Source: Datisca glomerata
Lineage: Eukaryota; Streptophyta; Magnoliopsida; Cucurbitales; Datiscaceae
Length of the DNA stretch: 64,000 nt
Direction: 5' to 3'
Assembly: GCA_003255025.1 (NCBI GenBank)
Contig: QANY01008913.1
Span: 1 to 64,000 of the forward strand
In this document: piece after piece, positions 10,540 to 20,221 of the stretch
Layout of the letters: every line of letters begins with the position of its first letter
Position numbering within the stretch: position 1 is the stretch's first letter
The notes under the pieces: generated by a model
Database searches by the model: none
What the model was told of the DNA's origin: nothing
Seen by the model: the letters and a program-made list of their open reading frames with translations, nothing else
Program-made: the position numbers and the translations under genes

Positions 10540-10885
10540 TTGATTCATTATAAACTGATTCAATAATTAATTAAATTCTTCTTGACCATGAATTACATTA
10601 CTGATAAATTAAATTCTTTTTGTTGATTCTTTTTAAAGGAATTTTCATGAAAGTTATGAATATTTTAGAATGTTCAAATTAACTCTTATAAATTTTTTTT
10701 ATTAAAACTACGTATAGTTCAAGAATTTTCAAGTTAAATTTATATATGCCACCAATCCATGATGATAATGGATCCATAATTCTTGAATAAATAGCAGGTG
10801 AATTAATCTATCATAAGTATAAATTGAAAATGTATTATTAGAAAAATAGTTAGTAAAAATGAAGACAAAATTGAAGGTTTGTTAG
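10540..10885 (+). repeat. Dispersed repeat, copy 1 (partner at 45612-45952)
   Basis: About 345 bases, including the segment around ACGTATAGTTCAAGAATTTT (10710-10730), recur in the same orientation at 45612-45952 with many substitutions and small indels. Both copies sit next to TA-rich sequence. No coding potential or terminal repeats were seen, so the element class is unknown. Confidence 0.7.
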
Positions 10886-11060
10886 TTGAAATAATCCATT
10901 AAATCAAATAGAGATAATATAACTCTTTCCTATAACTTTTGACCTCTAATTAAGTTAGGTCACCTTTATATTTTGATCTTTTTGGGTGTTTTTGAAATTC
11001 ATCGCAATGGGTAAAAAATAAATTCAAAAGTTTATTCTACAAAACTTCCTTTAAAAAATA

Positions 11061-11091
11061 CTAATAGTCTATCACACGTGCAATTGCACGT
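11061..11091 (-). mobile_element. Possible Helitron 3' end (degenerate)
   Basis: A perfect 16-base palindrome ACGTGCAATTGCACGT at 11076-11091 is followed on the minus strand, after about 8 bases, by CTATTAG and T. This resembles the hairpin plus CTRR terminus of plant Helitrons but the final bases are not canonical. No partner 5' end was identified. Confidence 0.35.
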
Positions 11092-11254
11092 ATTGATCCA
11101 TTATATTCATTTCCTACATGTGTTTGTTCATGAATATGCTTGTTAATTTTATATTTAATTTTAATGTGAAAATTACACCATAAAAATAAAAAATACTGTT
11201 TGACGAAAATAAGAAAAGTTAAAATATTTAATGGAATGATGTGAGTACCTTTTG

Positions 11255-11290
<36 letters not shown>

Positions 11291-11324
11291 ACNATAGTGT
11301 ACCAATAATATATTAAATTAAAAT

Positions 11325-11498
11325 AATTCTAGAGTGGTCAAATATTTGATCAAATTTTAAGTGATTAAGTGATGTGTCAATCATTTATATATTGATGGTT
11401 GATAACTCATTACAATGATTTGACAAACCAACCTATAAACAATTATCACGTCACTTGGTCAATTAAAACTTGATCAAATACTTAATCGACGTAGAATT
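11325..11498. mobile_element. Foldback MITE of about 174 bases
   Basis: The left arm starting AATTCTAGAGTGGTCAAAT and the right arm ending in TCGACGTAGAATT are inverted copies of each other over about 50 bases, with a short AT-rich centre. The flanks offer a TA-type target duplication. The structure is that of a non-autonomous Stowaway-like element, but the superfamily is not certain. Confidence 0.6.
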
Positions 11499-12622
11499 AC
11501 TCATTAAATTAAAAATATTAATTGAACAACTTATATCTATTTAAGAAATATCAATTAAAGCATCATAAATTTAAAGGATTAAGGAATCTATAAGACTATA
11601 ACTGGTGTTTCTCAAATAATATTGTAGTTATGTTACTATTTTATAATTTTTATTTCCGACACGTACTAGAATAAAGAAAGAAAAAGTGTAAAAATATATT
11701 AATCAGTACAAAGTTTCTCATCTCAAGCATTTATTATTTATAATATATGTTATAGATAAATAGGCTCATGAGGTAGTAAAAACAATTTTTATTGGACGAA
11801 TAAATTAATTTTGTTATTTAATAATTTTTTACTCTAACTAGATGAGAATGAGTTTATCATTTCTATTGAGATAACGTAGTTACATGTGTCACACTTTATA
11901 AAATTAATATTTGAATAAAAAACAATATAGGTCACACATATATCATAGATATTAACAGTTCTTAAACTCAATATTAGAATTCTTAGTTAGGACACACGGG
12001 ACATTACAATTGAGGTATAAGAAATCAATTGTATTGTTTGCATTATATGGTTCATATCAAATTTGATCCACTTTGGGTCCGTTACTATTGTAATTTTCCT
12101 TTTGTTATTATCAAATACTTTAATTAAGAATCTATTGTAAATATAGGATTGACCACACGTGATGCATATGACCATAATTAATTAATCGACAGTGGAAAAA
12201 ATAATATATTATTCAGAAAGTATTATACATTTGAAATTGAATTAATATATGCAAAAGTCGTTCAGGAAGATTTTAGTGACAATGTTATATAGTTTGAGAA
12301 GTTTTAAAATTCATTGTCTCCGGATTTCAGATACCGTAATTACTTCTTCTTCGAAAATAGAAGTTCACGACTCGTAGGTCTTCTATCTCCATGCGGCAAT
12401 AAAAAAATCCTTAGGCTTGTTATCCAGGAACTTGTATATTTTAATCTCAATTAGATAGTAATAATATCTTAATCTCAATTAGATAGTCAAATTTTCATTT
12501 TTTGAATTCAAATAATGTTTGAAATTCTTATTACTATTTTGATTCTTATTTTTAGGTTTTTTAGTTATTTACTATTTTACTGATTTAATTCTATACTATT
12601 ATTTCTTTTTTTACCCCACCAA
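11499..12622. other. AT-rich spacer without recognised genes
   Basis: No convincing reading frame or RNA gene is visible. The only local structure is a short direct repeat of a TTAATCTCAATTAGATAGT motif at about 12440-12488. Confidence 0.6.
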
Positions 12623-12623
12623 G

Positions 12624-12690
12624 TTTTCGTTCATTGAGGAATATTCCCCACTGCTATCTCCCGCAGGAGTCTGAGACGTGATGTGGGAAA
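12624..12690 (-). pseudogene. Small-subunit rRNA-like fragment, probably organelle-derived
   Basis: The minus strand contains CAGACTCCTGCGGGAG followed by AGCAGTGGGGAATATTCC and then CAATGAACGAAAA. This is the conserved 16S region around E. coli position 340, seen here with a handful of substitutions. The AATTCC-CAATG-CGAAAG spacing is closer to plastid than to mitochondrial small-subunit rRNA as I remember them. It is too short to be functional and is most likely a decayed nuclear insert of plastid DNA. Confidence 0.6.
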
Positions 12691-12891
12691 AAGCTTATGA
12701 GTATGTTTTTACTGGCCACATAATATACTTCAGATACGTAGGTGTTGCATGACGAAAAGTGGGGAAAAGTGTAAAATGAGACTATTGTGAAACTACAATA
12801 TCTCAAATGAGACTTTTTGAACTAGAGAGTCTATTTGAACCTCACTCTAAAATTAAGATGTCAAATATATATTTTGTCACTTTTTATGTTA

Positions 12892-12918
12892 CTAGTCAAC
12901 TTTACGTGCGTTGCACGT
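12892..12918 (-). mobile_element. Helitron 3' terminus
   Basis: The minus strand reads a perfect hairpin ACGTGC-AAC-GCACGT (12904-12918), then 8 bases, then CTAG, then T at the flank. Hairpin, spacing, CTRR end and insertion before T all match the plant Helitron 3' end. The element body would extend to the right. A 5' TC end was not identified; a candidate TTCTCTCTACCAAAAT lies on the minus strand near 13446-13461. Confidence 0.6.
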
Positions 12919-13292
12919 GTTACAACGACCAACAATAAATAATATGTACAAAATACGAATAAAAACTACTCATAAAAGTATTTGATCACATTCTGATTAG
13001 TTATGTCAAATACTAAGAATTCAATCCATTAAAAGTTAATGATATTTTTTGTTAAAAGTTTTATGTTGCTATAGAGAGTTATTAACAACTATTTTAATTA
13101 ATATTTCAGTTTGACATGTTCTTAGATACTGCAATTTGGTTGTTGGATCATATTGTGAAACTGACATCTGCTTCTGTTTCTTGTTGTATTTGGTTTGATA
13201 TGATTCTTCCTGGTATTTTGATTTGATATTTATATTGACTCTTATTAATTAGTTTTCTTGTTACTATTTTGTTGATGAATTTTATTCCCTCA

Positions 13293-13745
13293 AAAAGGTA
13301 AAAAAAGATTTGAACTATTAGTTTCAATATTAAATTATTCACTCATACAACTCTTTGATGCATCTAGATCTATTTAAACTAATTTATCTCTAAATTTTTT
13401 ACAATTCATAGGTTTTTATTAATTAGAATAGTAAATGTGATTTTGGTAGAGAGAATATCATGAGACGTATCAATTCAGAATTTCATATAATAGTAAGGGC
13501 ATGTGTCAAAAAATGATTTCCTCTCTTAGTCTCATTTATATATATTATAGACTTAAAAAGGATAAAAATAGATTTGAATTATTAATTTAAATATCAAATT
13601 ATTCACTTTTCCATTTTTTTATAAAATTCGATCTATTTAAACTAACTTGTCTCTTAAATGTGATTTTGGTAGAAAGAATATCAAAAAACTTATCAATTTA
13701 GAATTTCATGTAATAATAAGGATAATTGTGTCAAAAAATATTTAT
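13293..13745 (+). repeat. Diverged tandem duplication of about 200 bases
   Basis: Bases 13293-13511 and 13555-13745 are diverged copies of one unit. Both contain AAATGTGATTTTGGTAGA and end in a GTGTCAAAAAAT-type motif. The unit may be internal to the Helitron whose 3' end lies at 12892. No coding capacity is seen. Confidence 0.65.
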
Positions 13746-14069
13746 CCCCCTATACTCCATTTAGAAGTATTAGTGATTTGATGTTAAATGACTAATTTTT
13801 TTAAGTATCAAAATTCTTCCATTTTTAAGAACTTCAAAGAGGAAACATATTATTTTCTACTCTTTTGAACATGAGAAGTGCTTTCTAACGACCTGAACCA
13901 TTGAATTTTGATTCAAAATTATCTAAACATGCTCTTGTCTAAAAATGAAAAAAAAAAAATAGTATATTCATAATGAAAAAATGTGCTGAGATGAGACGCT
14001 ATCAATCATTGTAAGCAAATTAATGATTCAGGATCAGTCAAATAACTCATTCTGGTTTAACATACGACT

Positions 14070-14115
14070 GTAGTTGGGATCGGTAGTTGGGGCTGGTAGT
14101 TGGGACCGGTAGTCG
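14070..14115 (+). repeat. 13-base tandem repeat upstream of the UGT gene
   Basis: Three and a half copies of a GTAGTTGGGAYCG unit stand about 225-270 bases upstream of the UGT start codon. The block is far more GC-rich than its surroundings. Confidence 0.85.
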
Positions 14116-14173
14116 CAACGTGCAGCGACGCACATTGCGCGGAGGGGCAGTAGGGAGAAGCCCCTAAGCCAGC

Positions 14174-14315
14174 GAGCAATATATATATTGCTCTGTCAGA
14201 AAGAGAAACCTAAAAGTCAATTACTTCATTGTTTGCCCAATCCTTTATTTTATTAAAAGCTTTCACATTTGTCAAATAAAAGAAAGCTTTCTCCAATCCA
14301 TAGCTCTATATAATT
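14174..14315 (+). promoter_or_regulatory. Promoter region of the UGT gene: 20-base palindrome and TATA candidates
   Basis: A perfect palindrome GAGCAATATATATATTGCTC occupies 14174-14193 and contains a TATATA core. A second TATA-like site, CTATATAATT, is at 14306-14315, only about 30 bases before the ATG at 14339. Using the second one would leave almost no 5' leader, so the palindromic TATA, which gives a leader of about 100-130 bases, is the better guess. No transcript data are available here. Confidence 0.45.
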
Positions 14316-14338
14316 ATTCACTACTCCATTACTCCACC

Positions 14339-15784
14339 ATGATGAACCAATACCACTTCCTTCTCATATCTTTCCCGGTGCAAAGCCAGATAAACCCTTC
14401 CCTTCAATTTGCCAAACGCCTCCTTCGCCTTGGTGCTAATGTCACCTTTGTTACCACCGACACCGCCCGCCGCCGCATGGCCAATGGTTTGAAACCCAAC
14501 GGCTTATCGTTCGCTACCTTCACTGATGTCTATGATGATGGCTTGAAACCTGGCGACGATGGCAACCACTACTTGTCTGAGTTCAAACGCCGTGCCTCCC
14601 TTACTCTCATTGATCTCATCATGACCAGCGCGAACGAGGGTCGCCCGATCACTTGCCTAGTATACACTCCGTCGTTGCCTTGGGCAGCTGCGGTGGTGCG
14701 TGAATTCCACGTGCCGTCGGCACTACTTTGGATTCAAGCTGCCACTGTTTTAGACATCTACTATTATTATTTCAATGGGTATGAGGAGGTCATCAAGAAC
14801 AAGAGCAGCAACAATGACCCCACAAGTTACATTAAACTGCCAGGACTTCCATTGCTAACAACCCCTGACCTTCCTTCATTTTTACAACCATCAAACCCGT
14901 ATGACACCGGAGTTACAATATTCAAGGAGGAGATCGAAGCTTTGGGTAAAGAGACTGACCCGAAAATATTGGTAAACACGTTTGAAGAATTAGAGCCGGA
15001 AGCATTAAAAGCAATAGAGAGGCTGAATTTAATACCCATTGGGCCTCTAATTCCCGATGTTTTCTTGGATGGCAGGGATTCTTCCGATAATTCATTCGGC
15101 GGCGATCTTTTCCAAGACCCAAAAGATTACACCAAATGGTTAGACTCCAAGCCCAAATCATCAACCATTTACATCTCTTTCGGAAGTATCTCATTTTTGT
15201 CAAAAAGGCAAAACGAAGAAATAGCTATGGCTTTGCTAGATTGTGGGCAGCCCTTTCTCTGGGTAATTAGAAAAGAAGAGAAAAGAAGAAAAGCAGAGGA
15301 AAACAAAGAAGAAGAAGAAGAAGAAGAAGCAGAAGAGGGGAAATTGAGTTGTTTGGAGGAATTGGAAAAACTGGGGAAAATTGTACCATGGTGTTCACAA
15401 GTAGAGGTACTATCTCATCCTTCATTGGGTTGTTTTGTTACACATTGCGGATGGAATTCCACGATGGAGAGTCTGGTTTGTGGTGTGCCTGTGTTGGGTT
15501 TTCCTCAGTGGACAGATCAATGCACTAATTCAAAGCTTATTGAAGATGTGTGGAAAACTGGGGTGAGATTGAGGGCAAATGAAGAAGGGGTTATAGAGAG
15601 AGAAGAAATAAGGAGGTGTTTAGAATTGGTAATGGGTGGAGGAGAAAAAGGGGAGGAGATGAAGAAGAATGCCAAAAAATGGAAAGAATTGGCTAAGATG
15701 GTTGGGGGAGAAGGTGGATCGACATATTCAAATCTTGTGTCGTTTGTCAATGAAATCGGTAGAAGTCGTTCAAGTGTAGTGTAA
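14339..15784 (+). CDS. UDP-glycosyltransferase, UGT75 type (anthocyanin 5-O-/crocetin glucosyltransferase-like), catalytic His replaced
   Basis: A single intact exon encodes 481 residues, the normal size for a plant family-1 glycosyltransferase. These cytosolic enzymes transfer a sugar from a UDP-sugar to small molecules. The 44-residue PSPG donor-binding box is complete at residues 351-394, with THCGWNSTMES and a terminal Gln at 394, suggesting glucose. Phrases such as LLWIQAATVLDIYYYYFNGY place it in the UGT75 group, whose known members act on anthocyanins, crocetin, hormones and other acids or phenols. The usual N-terminal AQGHINPS motif here reads VQSQINPS. Residue 17, which should be the catalytic base histidine, is Gln, so acceptor activation may be lost. 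A low-complexity Lys/Glu insert occupies residues 311-334. The start is the first of two adjacent ATGs. Antisense frames inside it are shadows. Confidence 0.93.
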   Translation: MMNQYHFLLISFPVQSQINPSLQFAKRLLRLGANVTFVTTDTARRRMANGLKPNGLSFATFTDVYDDGLKPGDDGNHYLSEFKRRASLTLIDLIMTSANEGRPITCLVYTPSLPWAAAVVREFHVPSALLWIQAATVLDIYYYYFNGYEEVIKNKSSNNDPTSYIKLPGLPLLTTPDLPSFLQPSNPYDTGVTIFKEEIEALGKETDPKILVNTFEELEPEALKAIERLNLIPIGPLIPDVFLDGRDSSDNSFGGDLFQDPKDYTKWLDSKPKSSTIYISFGSISFLSKRQNEEIAMALLDCGQPFLWVIRKEEKRRKAEENKEEEEEEEAEEGKLSCLEELEKLGKIVPWCSQVEVLSHPSLGCFVTHCGWNSTMESLVCGVPVLGFPQWTDQCTNSKLIEDVWKTGVRLRANEEGVIEREEIRRCLELVMGGGEKGEEMKKNAKKWKELAKMVGGEGGSTYSNLVSFVNEIGRSRSSVV

Positions 15785-16144
15785 CACATCATTCTCATAA
15801 GCGATGAAAAAAACTCTTTTTTTTTTCAATTCCACTCGTCCTATGCTCCCTCTGTCCTTCTCCAGAGACGAATCACTCTTTGGTATTGTATTGGATACAA
15901 TTTGTACTAATACTAGGAGTATACATTCTTCATCACCCACCCCTATTACATCCGATGATCTAAGGGTGAGAAAGAATTTTGAATACGTTTAGAACACTGA
16001 AAATTCAATATTTTTTCATATCATTGTCTATGATATGGACATTTTTTTAATTCTAAAAACATGTTTAGTATCTCAATAAAATATTATAGTTTAATATACA
16101 CGATAATCGAATAATAGAATAAATATATGAGACAGTACCTCGAT
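15785..16144. other. 3' flank of the UGT gene
   Basis: AT-rich sequence holding the presumed 3' untranslated region. AATAAA-like motifs occur near 16076 and 16119. A 62-codon frame at 15804-15992 has no recognisable features and is not called. Confidence 0.5.
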
Positions 16145-16670
16145 TTACTGGGTCTCAAACGTTAAGCAATGAGCATGAGAGGGGCCGAACAAAAGATTGG
16201 ACACACTCTGAAGCTTACCAACATTAAAATCATATTCCCCTACTGAAACCTCCTCGAAACCTCTCAAATCTTCAACAAAAATACTATCAATCACACCATT
16301 ATGTTCCCAAACCAACCTCCTCACTCGCGGCCCCCATATCCTCATCCAACTCCTCTTTGTACACGAATCAAAACAACTCCCCACTTTCTCTCCAATTTCC
16401 CGCACCATACTTCCAGTCATTGCAGCTTCCTACAATTCTTCAATGTAAAGTCCTCTAGAGCTCTGCAACTAACTCTGAGATGTTTTAACCCTAAACAGGC
16501 TTTGAGGTTCAGTTTCTTCAGGTGAGGGAAGGAGGAATTGGAGAACATGTCTAATTGAGATGGTTGGTTGTGGAGGAGAATCTGCTTCAGAGACAAGCAC
16601 TGGAAGGATTTGAATCCGTCCATCATGACGGAGGAAGGAGGTAACCGGAATCCTGAATAACAGATTCAAA
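16145..16670 (-). pseudogene. F-box/LRR-repeat protein fragment
   Basis: Two minus-strand frames, 16417-16626 and 16145-16420, carry successive leucine-rich units (PHLKKLNLKACLGLKHLRVS, then ALEDFTLKNC). These are followed by the segment of plant F-box/LRR proteins in which a chain of the form RVRRLVWEHN precedes a second strand. A stop at 16418 and a small shift in frame separate the two parts. The N-terminal F-box is absent and no exon upstream (towards 17 kb) was found, so this is a truncated relic. In intact relatives the F-box joins the SCF ubiquitin ligase and the repeats bind the substrate. Confidence 0.6.
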
Positions 16671-17616
16671 TTTTATTTCTTATACATTACTTATTCTTGT
16701 AAATAAATTTTTTTGAATATGATACATTTATTAGTAAATAAAATTTGAAAACTATAATTATAACTCTATGTTTTTCATAAGTCTTACTTACCAAAATATT
16801 TTCAATTAATTTAGTTATGCTAGAAGAATATCCTCTGTACATTTTTCAGTTTGATTCTTTTAATATATTATTTATTTGATCTCTATCAGTTAAAAATATG
16901 TTTTCTTTTCTTTATTGATTATTGATTAATTTTTTCTAATGTATATCTTAAGAAGAAATAACTTACTATATTCTCATATCTAAAAATAAATTTCAAATAA
17001 GAAATGCTAAAAAAATAAAAAGTTTGCTTAAGAGACACATTATTATGGGAAATAGAAAAAGAAGAAAATTACAATTGACGATGCACCATTAATAGATGCA
17101 ATGGTAATTTTAAAATTATAAAATAAGGAGTGTACAAAATAATCCAAAAATGATTTTCAATCTCATCTCAATTTTTAATATACTAAAGATTAGATAAAAT
17201 TGTTTATTTAGTTAATTCTAAAAAGTATTTATTTCATTATTCATACATGATTTAATTGTCACATAATTTAAGTTTCAAAGAAAATTTCATATAAACATAT
17301 TTAGTTTAACAACCATTATTAATTTATCTAGTCTGAATCTCCATAATTACTTATTGAACTTTAAACTTAACAAATGGTTTCCATCTCAAAAGTTAGCGTG
17401 ATCTTTAGTCAATATTAGGATTCTGTGTTATGATAGCTGCAACATAGGAAAAATAACGAGCCATCCGTTCTTGGACGATTTTGATCCGTTACTTAAAAAA
17501 TAAAAGAAAATAAAAAGTTTGTTTTTTTGTTTGCATTTATGCACTTCATATAACTATATAAGATCTGATCCCCTTTAAGTATGTTACTATTGTTATTTTC
17601 CTTACTTCTTTTATTA
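16671..17616. other. AT-rich spacer without recognised genes
   Basis: No frame longer than about 60 codons and no structural signal were found between the F-box/LRR relic and the CACTA element. Confidence 0.6.
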
Positions 17617-17939
17617 TTTCACTACTACAAACAATGACAGTTGCATAGATACTAAATGACAGCTATGTAAAATATGTCAAAGAAAAGAGGCACAATTTTT
17701 ACTTTTGAGATAATATGACAGTTTTTAAATGCACTGTCGTCAATATATTACCTATTATGACAACTATTTTTCGGTCTGTCATAGAAAGGTCTCATTTTTT
17801 TAAGATGACAGAAAAAAAATATATGTCATAGTTTTATAATATAATAATGACTTTATTAATATATTTCTATAAATTTTCTTTATTTACAAAAAATGCCATG
17901 CCTTTTAACCCTAACTCCTAATTTTAAAATCATTTCCTT

Positions 17940-20160
17940 CATTTTAGATTTGATGAAGATGACATCACCTCCTTAGAGATCTACAAGATATACTATGTGT
18001 GTGTGTGTGTGTTTCGACTGAGAAGCCCTAGTCACAGGACGAAGAAGAAGTTTATCGTCTTCAAGCCAGACGAAGAAACCATAAACCGTGACAATGATTA
18101 GAGCTCTTCTAGTTCGAGTTAGAAGATGTCGGATATGAAATTTCAGTGGTTAAGGCAAGCTCTAAGGCGTTGTCTTCACACGATTGAGGATAGGGCGTCC
18201 GCCAAAATTGATTCATCGGTCAATGACGGTTAGTGGTTGTGAGGTGTTGAAGTTTCTTTTCAATTTTAGCTTGGTCATAGTCGCTGAAAGATAATCTCTT
18301 GCATTATCTGATTCCATGATGGGTTTTCTTCCCTTTGTTGTTTCACTATCTTTGTGGTCTTGAGCCTATCCTCAATCATGCATCTCTTGATCGTCGCTCA
18401 AAATCCTAGAATTTGATGCCTTGTTCGCTCTTTAGTGGTATTGTTCTTATTTTCTCTCTATTATCGGTTGTCTTCTGCTCTTACTTCACTCGTTGTTTCA
18501 TTTTTTTAATCAATTGTCTTTAGAAATTCATATTGTTAGGATTGAATTGTAGAGTTTATGTTTATTTCAAATTCGTATAGAATATGTATGCAGAATAATG
18601 TGTCATGGGACAACATCTGAACTGCTAGTTTTTTACATGGTTTTAAACTTTTCTAGTTGAATCTAAATTCTTTTACGTAATAATGTGTTATAGGACAGCC
18701 TCTGAATTGCTAGTTTTTGGTTTAAGTATCAAAGTTTACTTTGATGCTTTAAGTCCCAAAGTGTTATTTTTTAGTAAATTATTCCAGATCATCTTATGCA
18801 TTGCTTCATGTTTTAATTGATACATGTAACTGAAGTTGATTTCCAACATGATAAGAAAGGACCCTCCCATTCAACTGTCACTTGGTGCCATTCAAGTTGT
18901 CAGTGCTCTAAGGCATTGAAGACTCTAATAGAGCCTTTAATTTCATTAGTTTATTTGTCCATGTAATAAGTCATTTTGTTCTTGTATAAAAAAATATGCC
19001 AATTAAAATTGTTGTTACTAACTATATAGAGGTTCAATTTTGTATTTAAGGTGTTCTGCTCCGTAAATTTGCTATGGAATGAAGAGGACAAATGTCACTT
19101 ATTGAGGTTTTTCACTCAACTCTTACCTTTTTTACCTTATAAGTTTTTATTGTTAAACATTACTGATAAAAAATACAAAGTTAATAGATTTCTTATTTGT
19201 TCATTTCTCACACTTTTCTTACATCACAAGTTGCTTTCTTTGGTGAAGAAGCAGAATCTTCCTACAATGACTATTGGTCTTACAGTGTTTTTACAGCTTA
19301 CTAAATGAATAGCAATTGTGCCTAATTGTTTCATTCTCTCCTTTTCATACAACAAAACACATGTTGTTCATTACATTCCTTTGTGAAATTTGCTTCATTT
19401 TTCTTCTTTTTATTTCAAAACCAATAGTCCATTTGTGAGCGATTGGAAACTCAACACATTTTATATTCATGTCCTTTTTAGGACCAACAGTCCCAGTTGC
19501 TTATGATTTCTCTAAAAGATTTGATAGATCTAAAGTTTTGTACCACATGTCTGCAAGCAATTACATCGAAGGGTGATTTTTTCCTGGAAGCTCTTGTAAG
19601 GTAGCAAAAAGCCTGCAAAAGATGCTCAATTAGTGTTCCTAGCTGCTAGAGGAGGGTAATTTCATTTTTCATTTTTCATTTTGCTTTTAATTTTTTTGCT
19701 ATGTCATAGTTTTTCTAGCTGCTAAGTCATGTTTTGCTTGGGATTTGATATATGTTCTGAATGCAAGCATTTAAATCTATTACTGAATTTCAAAGCGTGA
19801 TTGTCTGACTATGTTGATGCTTATAAAGTTTATACATTAGTTGTGTTATTTTTTGTAGAGATTTATGAATGATAACACTTAATGGTATTGCAAAAGATTA
19901 TACAACTCTAAAAAATATAATAAAACTAGAGCACTTGTTAGTTTCATTCTATCAAAAATTTTACGTCCTCCAAGTTTGTAAGTAGCATGGATTACCTTAT
20001 ATGTTTACATTATAAAATTTGAGATATCAGTGTTAAATCTTGTCGATTTTCGCTTGATTTGTTTTAAATCTTACCCAACCCTCCTCTTTCTGCCTGATTT
20101 CCCTTGAAGCCTTTCCCTTTATTTTTAAATTTTGTTTTAGGGTTTTGAATCTTTTGATTT
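17940..20160. other. Interior of the CACTA element, origin not recognised
   Basis: More GC-rich than the flanks and gene-like in texture, with a GT microsatellite at 17997-18011. A segment at about 19480-19620 reads as a possible exon (SQLLMISLKDLIDL in one frame) but matches nothing I recognise. Short frames at 18126-18230 and 19051-19308 are not called. This may be further captured host sequence. Confidence 0.4.
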
Positions 20161-20221
20161 ACAGACCTTAAGCTTACAAGAAGTACCTTTGCGAAAGAAG
20201 AACGCTTTGATGGTATCAGCT

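Noticed and set aside
14827..15203. Minus-strand reading frames of 70-93 codons inside the UGT gene
   Set aside because: They overlap the intact glycosyltransferase exon and have no motif of their own; they are shadows of its codon usage.
15517..15798. Minus-strand 93-codon frame over the UGT 3' end
   Set aside because: Antisense shadow of a well supported coding region.
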